Shown: positions 1-5,024 of the stretch, in pieces
How positions within the stretch are numbered: position 1 is the first letter of the stretch
Layout of the letters: the number at the start of each line of letters is the position of its first letter
NCBI GenBank assembly: GCA_046714215.1
Contig: JBKKBM010000171.1
Coordinates: 1-5,024 of the forward strand
Length of the DNA stretch: 5,024 nt
From: DATLCI01 sp046714215
Lineage (GTDB): Bacteria; Acidobacteriota; Terriglobia; Terriglobales; Acidobacteriaceae
Direction of reading: 5' to 3'
Translations under genes and position numbers: made by a program
Notes under the pieces: model-generated
Told to the model about the DNA's origin: nothing
The model's database searches: none
What the model saw: the letters and a program-made list of their open reading frames with translations, nothing else

Positions 1-881
1 AAATATTCCTGGATGAGGCGCAGTTCCTTGCCGGAAAAAACTGAGTCCGAGGGATAGAGGACGCGGGAGATATTTTCCGAGGCGATCTTCTGTTCGACGG
101 CGCGGATGTAATCACCGCGGTTGAAGATCTCGATGTCAAAATCGTCTGAGGAGCGCGCGGAGAAGAGACGAAGATAATTGACGGTGTGTCCGCCGTAGCC
201 GGCGATCATCATGTCATGCGGAACGCCGATGACGACCTTCCAGTCGACCCACAAGGATGACGGTGAGCCGGTCTCATCCTTTACATCGGCATTGTCTTCC
301 AGCCGTCCATACAGCGGGATGACATAGAACTCGTGCGGGCGCTGGATGTAGAACGGAGCGCCATCACTCTTCCAGCGGTCCGGTTTTTCTTTCTGGTAGC
401 CGTTGGCGATCTCCTGGCGGAAGAGGCCGTACTCATAGTCGATGCCATAGCCGAAGCCGGGCATGCCCAGCGTGGCCAGCGATTCCAGGAAGCAGGCAGC
501 CAAGCGGCCCAAGCCGCCATTGCCCAGGCCGGCGTCCGGCTCCGTGTCGAGCACGTCTTCCAGCTTGTGGCCCATACCGGCCAGCACCGCGCGACACTCT
601 TCTTCCAGCTTCAGGTTGAAGAGATTGTCACCCATAGAGCGGCCCATGAGGAATTCCATGGAGAGGTAATACAGGCGTTTGCAGTCAAGCTGCTTATAGC
701 GCTCCTCCGTCTGGAGCATGCTGTCAACCAGCCGGTCGCGGATGGCGAGAGAGACGGGCTTGAGCAGATCGCCGGCAGAGAGATCGACATTCTCTCTGGC
801 CAAAGTGAAACGAATGTGACGGACAATCGCTTCGCGAAGATCTTCCACCGGTTTTACCTGGGACAAACAGTCACCTGACAT
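1..881 (-). CDS. glgP: Glycogen/alpha-glucan phosphorylase, N-terminal part (runs off the left edge)
   Basis: This enzyme is a GT35 family phosphorylase that uses phosphate to release glucose-1-phosphate from the non-reducing ends of glycogen or maltodextrin in the cytoplasm, with a PLP cofactor. The window holds 293 codons from an ATG at 879-881; the catalytic C-terminal half with the PLP lysine lies outside. Visible family blocks are YYLSMEFLMGRS (residues 71-82), the near-invariant DAGLGNGGLGRLAACFLES (116-134), GYGIDYEYGLF (144-154), WVDWKVVIGVPHD (about 214-226) and, at the edge, ISRVLYPSD...GKELRLIQEYF. The order and spacing match the N-terminal third of glycogen phosphorylases, which usually total about 800-850 residues. 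No Shine-Dalgarno sequence precedes the ATG; an in-frame GTG at 909-911 is an alternative start, and a stop at 924-926 limits extension. The gene is divergent from the ABC transporter cluster. Glycogen versus maltodextrin preference cannot be read from this part. Confidence 0.96.
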   Translation of the reverse strand, partial: MSGDCLSQVKPVEDLREAIVRHIRFTLARENVDLSAGDLLKPVSLAIRDRLVDSMLQTEERYKQLDCKRLYYLSMEFLMGRSMGDNLFNLKLEEECRAVLAGMGHKLEDVLDTEPDAGLGNGGLGRLAACFLESLATLGMPGFGYGIDYEYGLFRQEIANGYQKEKPDRWKSDGAPFYIQRPHEFYVIPLYGRLEDNADVKDETGSPSSLWVDWKVVIGVPHDMMIAGYGGHTVNYLRLFSARSSDDFDIEIFNRGDYIRAVEQKIASENISRVLYPSDSVFSGKELRLIQEY

Positions 882-1096
882 CGATAGGAGAACCTGAAGT
901 GCTGGAGTCACACCGGGAATAAATCACATGTATCCTAGTTGAAGACAACCGACACATCCTACCAACAAGCGAGGCAGATTGTCGCGCGGATTGTGATTTT
1001 GCGGGCAATATAGCGCTGCCCCCGCCGCCCTCGCAACTTTACGGGCCGTTGCAACGTACTATCAATGGATACCTCTTCATTTTTGCCGGAGCCGGC
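882..1096. other. Divergent intergenic region between the phosphorylase and ABC transporter genes
   Basis: This spacer should hold the promoters for the leftward phosphorylase gene and the rightward transporter-esterase operon. I see no confident sigma-70 promoter on either strand. The best leftward candidate is TTGTCT (complement of 943-948) followed after about 19 bases by TTTATT (complement of 918-923), with only 4 of 6 matches in each box and a long spacer. On the plus strand, AATATA at 1007-1012 looks like part of a -10 box but has no acceptable -35 upstream. A short imperfect hairpin pairs GGGCA (1003-1007) with TGCCC (1017-1021). If translation of the ATPase began at the alternative TTG at 1049, the last 48 bases would be coding. 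Confidence 0.5.
1088..1091 (+). promoter_or_regulatory. Ribosome binding site deciding the ATPase start
   Basis: GGAG lies five bases before a TTG codon at 1097-1099. This is the best Shine-Dalgarno-like match upstream of the ABC ATPase gene. It favours this start over the more upstream in-frame TTG at 1049, which has only a weak GGG ahead of it. Confidence 0.45.
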
Positions 1097-1834
1097 TTGA
1101 ATCATACGTCAGAACCTAAGACCGAGTACGCAGTACAAGCCACGGGTGTGACCCGGCACTATGCCATGGGATCGTCCATAATCCGGGCAGTGGACGGAGT
1201 CGACCTGGAGATCCACGCCGGAGAATTCACCGCGTTGTTGGGACAATCTGGCTCCGGCAAATCGACGCTGATGAACCTGATCGCCGGCCTCGACCGGCCT
1301 ACGGGCGGGGCCATCGTGGTGGATGGCCGGGACCTGGCGAAGATGTCGCCCGAAGAATTGGCACGATATCGGCGCCACACCGTTGGGATGGTCTTCCAAT
1401 CTTTCAATCTGGTCCCCACCATGACGCTGCAAGAGAACGTGGAGCTGCCCATGCGCTTTGCGGAAGTGGAACGCCATGAACGCGAGGGCCGCGTACAGGA
1501 GGCGCTCAAACGCGTGGGACTATCGGCGCGATTGACCCATCGGCCGAGTGAACTTTCCGGCGGCGAGCAACAGCGGGCGGCGCTGGCGCGCGCGTTGGTG
1601 AATCGTCCCAAGCTGCTCTTGGCCGATGAACCGACGGGCAACCTGGATAGCCGCACGGGCACGGAGATCATGAACCTGATCCGCGAATTGAATGAAAACA
1701 TGGGCATGACGGTAGTGATGGTGACCCACGAGCGTCCGCTGGCGGAGCAGTATGTGCGCCGCATGATCTTTCTGGGCGATGGCAAAGTGCTTTCCGAGAC
1801 GGAAGTCACGCGTGCGGCGGGAGGTGTCCGGTGA
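1097..1834 (+). CDS. ABC transporter ATP-binding protein, MacB/LolD class
   Basis: This is the ATP-hydrolysing subunit of a transporter of the MacB/LolD/FtsE class, acting on the cytoplasmic face of the inner membrane with the permease encoded next. With a TTG start at 1097 the protein has 245 residues, the normal size of a stand-alone subunit. Motifs are complete and in order: an A-loop tyrosine (Y22 in RHYAMG), Walker A GQSGSGKST (49-57), Q-loop glutamine in MVFQSFNLVPTMTLQENV (Q101), signature LSGGEQQ (153-159), Walker B LLLADEPTGNLDS (173-185, with D177 and E178) and the switch histidine in VMVTHE (H211). The FNLxPxxTxxENVELP stretch is typical of this class. No N-terminal membrane segment or fused permease is present, unlike E. 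coli MacB, which is a single fused chain. An upstream in-frame TTG at 1049 would add 16 residues but has a poorer ribosome binding site; an ATG near 1163 would remove the A-loop. The stop overlaps the permease start by four bases. Confidence 0.95.
   Translation: MNHTSEPKTEYAVQATGVTRHYAMGSSIIRAVDGVDLEIHAGEFTALLGQSGSGKSTLMNLIAGLDRPTGGAIVVDGRDLAKMSPEELARYRRHTVGMVFQSFNLVPTMTLQENVELPMRFAEVERHEREGRVQEALKRVGLSARLTHRPSELSGGEQQRAALARALVNRPKLLLADEPTGNLDSRTGTEIMNLIRELNENMGMTVVMVTHERPLAEQYVRRMIFLGDGKVLSETEVTRAAGGVR
1819..1825 (+). promoter_or_regulatory. Strong Shine-Dalgarno sequence for the permease
   Basis: GGGAGGT, which contains a perfect GGAGGT anti-SD match, lies inside the end of the ATPase gene, five bases before the GTG at 1831. 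It fixes the permease start and supports coupled translation across the GTGA overlap at 1831-1834. Confidence 0.75.
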
Positions 1835-3264
1835 AGGCATACGATTTGGTCGAACTGGCCGGACGCAATCTGCGCGAGGCGGTGCTGCGAAATTCCTTGA
1901 CGACCATGGGCATCTCCGTAGGCGTGGCCTCGCTGGTGGCGATGCTCTCGCTGGGTGTGGGCTTGCAGACGCTGGCCAGCCGGCAACTGGGACGCTCGGG
2001 ATTGTTTGACACCATCATCGTGAATTCACGCCAGGACTGGCGTACCCAGGACGACCGCCGGGAAAACCGCGTGATCCAGACGGGCGGGCTTAAAAGTTTG
2101 GACGACACAGCGCGGCGTGAGTTCGAAAAGATGAAGGGCGTGCAAGAGGTGTATCCCGACATCCGGCTGATGGCGGAGACGCGCTTCCTGACACCGGGCG
2201 ACGCAGCGGAGAAATCGCATTTCGGCATGCTGGCCGGCCTGCCCGGCTCGGCGCGCAGTTCTGAAGTCTTCGACGAACTGCAGGGGTCGTTCTACTCCAG
2301 TCCCACGGCCGCCGAAGCCATCATCCATGATGACTTCGCGCGCGAGTTGTTGAACCTTCCCGATGATCCGCGCCCGGTGGAAGAACGCCGCCTGAACCAA
2401 CAGCAGTTGGACCAGCTATTCGGCAAGACGTTGACGCTGCGCTACGCGGAGCGGCAGAGCAACGCCAGCAACCCGGCCGCGGCGGCGGCGGCAAGTGATC
2501 CGCTAGCCGGCGAAGCCGCGGGCATGCTCGGATTCAGCGTGGTGCGCAAAGAAAAGGTATTGAAGATCGTGGGCGTGGTGCCGAAAGAGCCGTACGGAGG
2601 GATGCGCGGCGGCGGGCGCGCCAAACTGTATATCCCGACCGCGCTGGCGGAAAGCTTAAACATGATCCAGCCGACCGACCTGCGCGCGATGATGCGGCCG
2701 GCGGAGGGCAAGAGCTACTTCACTCTGATCGTAAAACTCACGGGCTCGAGCGAAGTGAAGCAAGTGCAGGACAAGATCAAGGCGATGGGCTTCACCACCT
2801 ATTCGATCCAGGATGCGTCGAAGGGACTGAACCGGTTCTTCCTTTTTCTCGATTTGTTCCTGGGGATCTTCGGCAGCCTGGCGCTGGCGGTGGCATCGCT
2901 GGGCATCGTGAATACGCTGGTGATGGCAATCCTGGAGCGGCGGCGCGAGATCGGCATCATGAAGGCCCTGGGCGCGAGCGACATCGACGTAAAGAAATTG
3001 TTCTTCGTCGAGGCCGGGTCGATGGGCGTGTTGGGCGGCCTGCTAGGCATCGCGCTGGGATGGGGCATCGGCAAAGTCATCAATATGGGTACGAACATCT
3101 ACATGCAGCGGCAAGACATTCCGCCGGAGACCTTCTGGATCGTGCCGTGGTGGCTGGTGGGAGCGGCGCTGGCGTTCTCCGTGATGGTGAGCTTGCTGGC
3201 GGGGATGTATCCGGCGGCGCGCGCGGCTAAACTCGATCCGGTGCAGGCGCTGCGGCATGATTAG
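1831..3264 (+). CDS. ABC transporter permease, FtsX/MacB-type
   Basis: This is the membrane subunit of the same transporter, 477 residues from a GTG start set by the strong ribosome binding site at 1819-1825. The topology is that of type VII (MacB/LolCDE/FtsX) permeases: a short cytoplasmic N-terminus with NLREAVLRNSLTTMGI, one membrane helix (about 25-48), a large extracytoplasmic domain (about 50-335, matching the MacB periplasmic core domain), then three C-terminal helices (about 336-367, 391-416 and 437-460). The conserved cytoplasmic stretch AILERRREIGIMKALGAS (366-383) is the FtsX-family segment that contacts the ATPase, and the end MYPAARAAKLDPVQALRHD is a family hallmark. Members transmit ATP-driven motion to the periplasm for export of peptides, antibiotics or lipoproteins, or for stress sensing; the substrate here is unknown. 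An alanine-rich low-complexity segment (216-221 and around) interrupts the periplasmic domain. The gene overlaps the ATPase by four bases and the esterase by eight. No membrane fusion protein gene is in the window. Confidence 0.94.
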   Translation: MKAYDLVELAGRNLREAVLRNSLTTMGISVGVASLVAMLSLGVGLQTLASRQLGRSGLFDTIIVNSRQDWRTQDDRRENRVIQTGGLKSLDDTARREFEKMKGVQEVYPDIRLMAETRFLTPGDAAEKSHFGMLAGLPGSARSSEVFDELQGSFYSSPTAAEAIIHDDFARELLNLPDDPRPVEERRLNQQQLDQLFGKTLTLRYAERQSNASNPAAAAAASDPLAGEAAGMLGFSVVRKEKVLKIVGVVPKEPYGGMRGGGRAKLYIPTALAESLNMIQPTDLRAMMRPAEGKSYFTLIVKLTGSSEVKQVQDKIKAMGFTTYSIQDASKGLNRFFLFLDLFLGIFGSLALAVASLGIVNTLVMAILERRREIGIMKALGASDIDVKKLFFVEAGSMGVLGGLLGIALGWGIGKVINMGTNIYMQRQDIPPETFWIVPWWLVGAALAFSVMVSLLAGMYPAARAAKLDPVQALRHD

Positions 3265-4120
3265 AGCGCGGGCCCTGGTTTTCCTACTCTTCTTACTGCT
3301 GCTGGCGGCGGCTCCGCTGTTCGCCGCCGGGCGCGTGGAGTGCAGCAGCGTGAAGAGCGTGCGGATAAGAACGAACGTCTCCTACTGCGCCTTCCTGCCG
3401 CCGAGCTACGATGCCAACAAAACGAAGCTCTTTCCCATTCTCTACTTGCTGCATGGGCTCGGCGATAACCACGAGTCGCTGATCAATACCGGCACCTGGA
3501 ACATGGTGGAGCGGTTGCAGGAAGAAAAGAAGATAGGCGATCTGGTGATCATTACGCCGAATGCCGGCCGCAGTTTTTATATCAACTCGAAGAATGGCAA
3601 AGTACCGTACGAAGATTTTTTCATCCGGGAATTCATGGCGGCGATGGAGAAACGTTTCCGTATCAGCACTCAGCGGGCAGGACGCGGCATCTCCGGGATA
3701 TCGATGGGCGGATTCGGCGCGCTGCGCTTTGCCTTCAAGTATCCCCATCTGTTTGCCGCAGTGAGCGCGCATAGCGCAGCGCTGATGGAGCGAATGCCGC
3801 AAGGCGCGGAATATGCAGGGCTGGTCAACATCATGGGCAGCGGGTTCGGCGTGCCCTTCGATCGTGCCTATTGGGAGCGCAACACGCCGTTTTTTTATGC
3901 GAAGACGTTTCGTCCGAATGGGTTAAAGATCTATTTCGATTGCGGCGACCGCGACGATTATGGATTCGAGGCGGGCGCGCGGGCGCTGGACCGGTTGCTG
4001 ACCACACGCAAGCTGGCGCATGAGGCACACATCTACCCCGGGAATCACGGCTGGGGATATTTCGCCGCCCATCTGGATGAGTCGTTGGAGTTCCAGTCGA
4101 GAGCGCTGGGGGCCAAGTAG
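3257..4120 (+). CDS. Secreted alpha/beta-hydrolase esterase (esterase D/feruloyl esterase-like fold)
   Basis: This predicted serine esterase has 287 residues and resembles the putative esterase family PF00756, which includes S-formylglutathione hydrolase, tributyrin esterase, feruloyl esterases and antigen 85. The N-terminus MIRARALVFLLFLLLLAAAPLFAA is a clear Sec signal peptide, with likely cleavage after A24 (LFAA|GR); no lipobox is seen, so the product should be periplasmic or secreted. The mature protein shows a LYLLHGLGDN oxyanion-hole strand (62-71), the nucleophile elbow GISMGG with S149, a probable acid at D233 in DCGDRDD (by alignment with the CGxxD motif), and H264 in YPGNHGWGYF. 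All three triad members are therefore present. The ATG lies within the end of the permease gene, eight bases of overlap, with only a weak GCAGG upstream, so translation is probably coupled to the permease. The substrate (short acyl esters, feruloyl sugars or others) cannot be told from sequence. Confidence 0.9.
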   Translation: MIRARALVFLLFLLLLAAAPLFAAGRVECSSVKSVRIRTNVSYCAFLPPSYDANKTKLFPILYLLHGLGDNHESLINTGTWNMVERLQEEKKIGDLVIITPNAGRSFYINSKNGKVPYEDFFIREFMAAMEKRFRISTQRAGRGISGISMGGFGALRFAFKYPHLFAAVSAHSAALMERMPQGAEYAGLVNIMGSGFGVPFDRAYWERNTPFFYAKTFRPNGLKIYFDCGDRDDYGFEAGARALDRLLTTRKLAHEAHIYPGNHGWGYFAAHLDESLEFQSRALGAK

Positions 4121-4267
4121 GATTGGTGATTGGGTAATTTTGTAATTGGGTAATTGAAACCTAAACCCAAGACTCACATTACCAAGTGCCCGTTTGTCAG
4201 GGTTGGTTTTTCAATTGCCCAATTACCCAATTACCCAATCTCCGCAGTCTAAGCCATCGCCCGTATG
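4121..4267. other. Convergent intergenic spacer
   Basis: This spacer lies between the ends of two convergent genes, the esterase on the plus strand and the peptidase on the minus strand. Nearly all of it is taken up by the octamer-based inverted repeat annotated separately. It is far more AT-rich than its coding neighbours, and I see no small gene in it. Confidence 0.6.
4128..4240. repeat. Long imperfect inverted repeat made of TAATTGGG octamers; possible bidirectional terminator or small repeat element
   Basis: The left arm (4128-4156) and right arm (4212-4240) are 29 bases each and are reverse complements at 26 of 29 positions. Mismatches are T4140/C4228, T4141/C4227 and T4151/G4217, the last a U-G wobble in plus-strand RNA. 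Pairing continues inward through 4157-4159 with 4209-4211, and then with bulges between CCTAAACCC (4160-4168) and AGGGTTGG (4199-4206). Each arm is itself about 3.5 tandem copies of the octamer TAATTGGG, and a further partial copy (GATTGGT, 4121-4127) precedes the left arm. The position between convergent stops fits a bidirectional transcription terminator, although no T-run follows the stem in either direction. No target-site duplication is visible at the ends, so a MITE-like origin is only a possibility. Confidence 0.8.
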
Positions 4268-5024
4268 CTACTTGCCGTCCTCCATTCCCGCCCAGCGGAT
4301 CGCGTTGAACAGCATCTTGAAGGTACCTTCCGTCTGAGCGCGGTGTTGCACGCGGAATCCAAACATCACGATCTTTCCCTTGCCCATGCGAAACGACGCG
4401 GCGGCGGCTTTGCGTTCAAGTCTGTCTGCGCCCTTGATCCAGCCGGAGAGCAGGATGTCCTGCTCGTCTTCGGGATACCAAGCCAAAACACTGCGCTGGA
4501 CGTCATTTGCGCCGGAGCTACTGGTCTGGAAGGCCAGCGTTTCGCTGACGAAGGCCGCGATCTGCGCCGGCATGCCAAAGTTCACCGGATTCTGGGGATC
4601 AAGATGGACGCGAAGGAGCGAGCCCGGGACATTGAAATCCTCCCGATCCAGTGGCGTTTGGGTTCCGGGGCGAGTCAAGGCATTACGGACGGGCAGATTG
4701 AATTCTTCGATGACGAGTTCCGACGAAGACGCTAGCGTGATGAGCGTGCCGCCCTTCTGGACAAAATCTTTCAGCGCGGTCACACCATCTTTGCTGATGC
4801 CACCGGCGTATTCGGGTGGCAGCTCGGCAAAATAACCGTCGCGGCGAGATCGGCCGTCGATGATGAGGTCTTTTTCCACGTCGGCGAGGATGATGGCGTC
4901 ATACGCAGCGTTGAGATTTCCCGCCTTGACGGTTTTGTTGTCGACGGACTGCGGATTGAAGCCGTATTGCTCGAGGATCCAGCGGGTCCAGCCTTCGTCC
5001 ATGGAAGCGGTGTAGCCCTTGTAG
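4268..5024 (-). CDS. M14-type zinc carboxypeptidase-like protein, C-terminal domain (runs off the right edge)
   Basis: The open frame continues to the right edge with no stop, so the ATG at 5000-5002 is an internal methionine and not the start. The visible part is 251 residues, beginning YKGYTASMDEGWTRWILEQYGF. This block, followed by AGNLNAAYDAIILAD, LPPEYAGGISKDGVTALKDFVQKGGTLITL, LPVRNAL, PGSLLRVHLDPQNPVNFGMPAQIAAF, ILLSGWIKG and the terminal GFRVQHRAQTEGTFKMLFNAIRWAG, resembles the C-terminal region of large (roughly 800-1000 residue) M14-family metallopeptidase-like proteins from Acidobacteriota and related phyla. The alternating strand/helix pattern around IILAD and KGGTLITLAS suggests a Rossmann-like class I glutamine-amidotransferase (ThuA/BPL_N-like) fold. 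The zinc-binding catalytic domain, and any signal peptide, would lie beyond the window, so peptidase activity cannot be checked here. The gene converges on the esterase gene across the inverted repeat. The family call rests on remembered family resemblance; the domain could also belong to another ThuA-like protein. Confidence 0.75.
   Translation of the reverse strand, partial: YKGYTASMDEGWTRWILEQYGFNPQSVDNKTVKAGNLNAAYDAIILADVEKDLIIDGRSRRDGYFAELPPEYAGGISKDGVTALKDFVQKGGTLITLASSSELVIEEFNLPVRNALTRPGTQTPLDREDFNVPGSLLRVHLDPQNPVNFGMPAQIAAFVSETLAFQTSSSGANDVQRSVLAWYPEDEQDILLSGWIKGADRLERKAAAASFRMGKGKIVMFGFRVQHRAQTEGTFKMLFNAIRWAGMEDGK

Noticed and set aside
333..878. 181-codon open frame on the plus strand opposite the phosphorylase gene
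   Set aside because: The minus-strand frame here has unmistakable glycogen phosphorylase blocks; this plus-strand frame is its antisense shadow with no recognisable domain.
939..967. Plus-strand promoter with TTGAAG as -35
   Set aside because: At 16-18 bases downstream there is no -10-like hexamer (ACCAAC, CCAACA, CAACAA), so it does not support a promoter call.
1033..1052. GCAAC...GTTGC short inverted repeat before the ATPase gene
   Set aside because: Five-base arms with a ten-base loop are expected by chance in a spacer of this size and no T-run follows.
1159..1986. 275-codon open frame on the minus strand opposite the ATPase gene
   Set aside because: It is antisense to a complete set of ABC ATPase motifs and has a Ser/Arg-rich, low-sense composition typical of a shadow in GC-rich DNA.
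4128..4240. MITE or other mobile element
   Set aside because: The arms are inverted, but there is no flanking target-site duplication and the arms are simple octamer repeats, so mobility is not supported by this copy alone.
4265..4735. 156-codon open frame on the plus strand opposite the peptidase-like gene
   Set aside because: The minus-strand frame is longer, open to the window edge and has family-like conserved blocks; the plus-strand frame resembles nothing I know.
5000..5002. ATG as the start of a 244-residue protein
   Set aside because: The frame stays open upstream to the window edge and the residues before this Met (YKGYTAS) belong to the conserved block YKGYTASMDEGWTR, so this is an internal methionine.

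Overview
This is ordinary bacterial chromosomal DNA of moderately high GC, densely coding, with five protein genes. Two are cut by the window edges. I see no rRNA, tRNA, CRISPR array, transposase or phage gene. The gene style suggests an Acidobacteriota-like soil or environmental bacterium: an ATPase and a MacB/FtsX-type permease encoded separately, and a long M14-type peptidase whose C-terminal part ends in a conserved 'GF(R)xQHRAQ..GTFKxLFNA' block. This taxonomic guess is inference from family resemblance, not from a marker gene.

Layout. Positions 1-881 (minus strand) hold the N-terminal 293 residues of a glycogen/alpha-glucan phosphorylase, which leaves the window on the left. A 215-base spacer (882-1096) separates it from a divergent plus-strand cluster. 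The cluster contains an ABC transporter ATPase (1097-1834), its FtsX/MacB-type permease (1831-3264) and a secreted alpha/beta-hydrolase esterase (3257-4120). The ATPase and permease genes overlap by 4 bases and the permease and esterase genes by 8 bases, so the three are very probably one transcript with coupled translation. A 147-base spacer (4121-4267) follows. It contains a striking long inverted repeat built from the octamer TAATTGGG. Beyond it, converging on the minus strand, is the last 251 residues of an M14-family peptidase-like protein, which enters from the right edge (4268-5024).

How they may work together. The ATPase and permease form a Lol/MacB-class mechanotransmission ABC module, which acts on substrates in the periplasm or inner membrane rather than pumping them through a channel. 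Its partner or substrate is not evident. The esterase carries its own Sec signal peptide, so it should reach the periplasm or the outside without this transporter; the tight overlap still suggests a shared physiological role. The phosphorylase (glycogen breakdown) and the peptidase are separate transcription units with no visible link to the cluster.

I found no convincing new biological system. The most unusual sequence element is the octamer-based inverted repeat between the two convergent genes. The most interesting gene-level point is the operon linking a MacB-type exporter with a secreted esterase and no adjacent membrane fusion gene.
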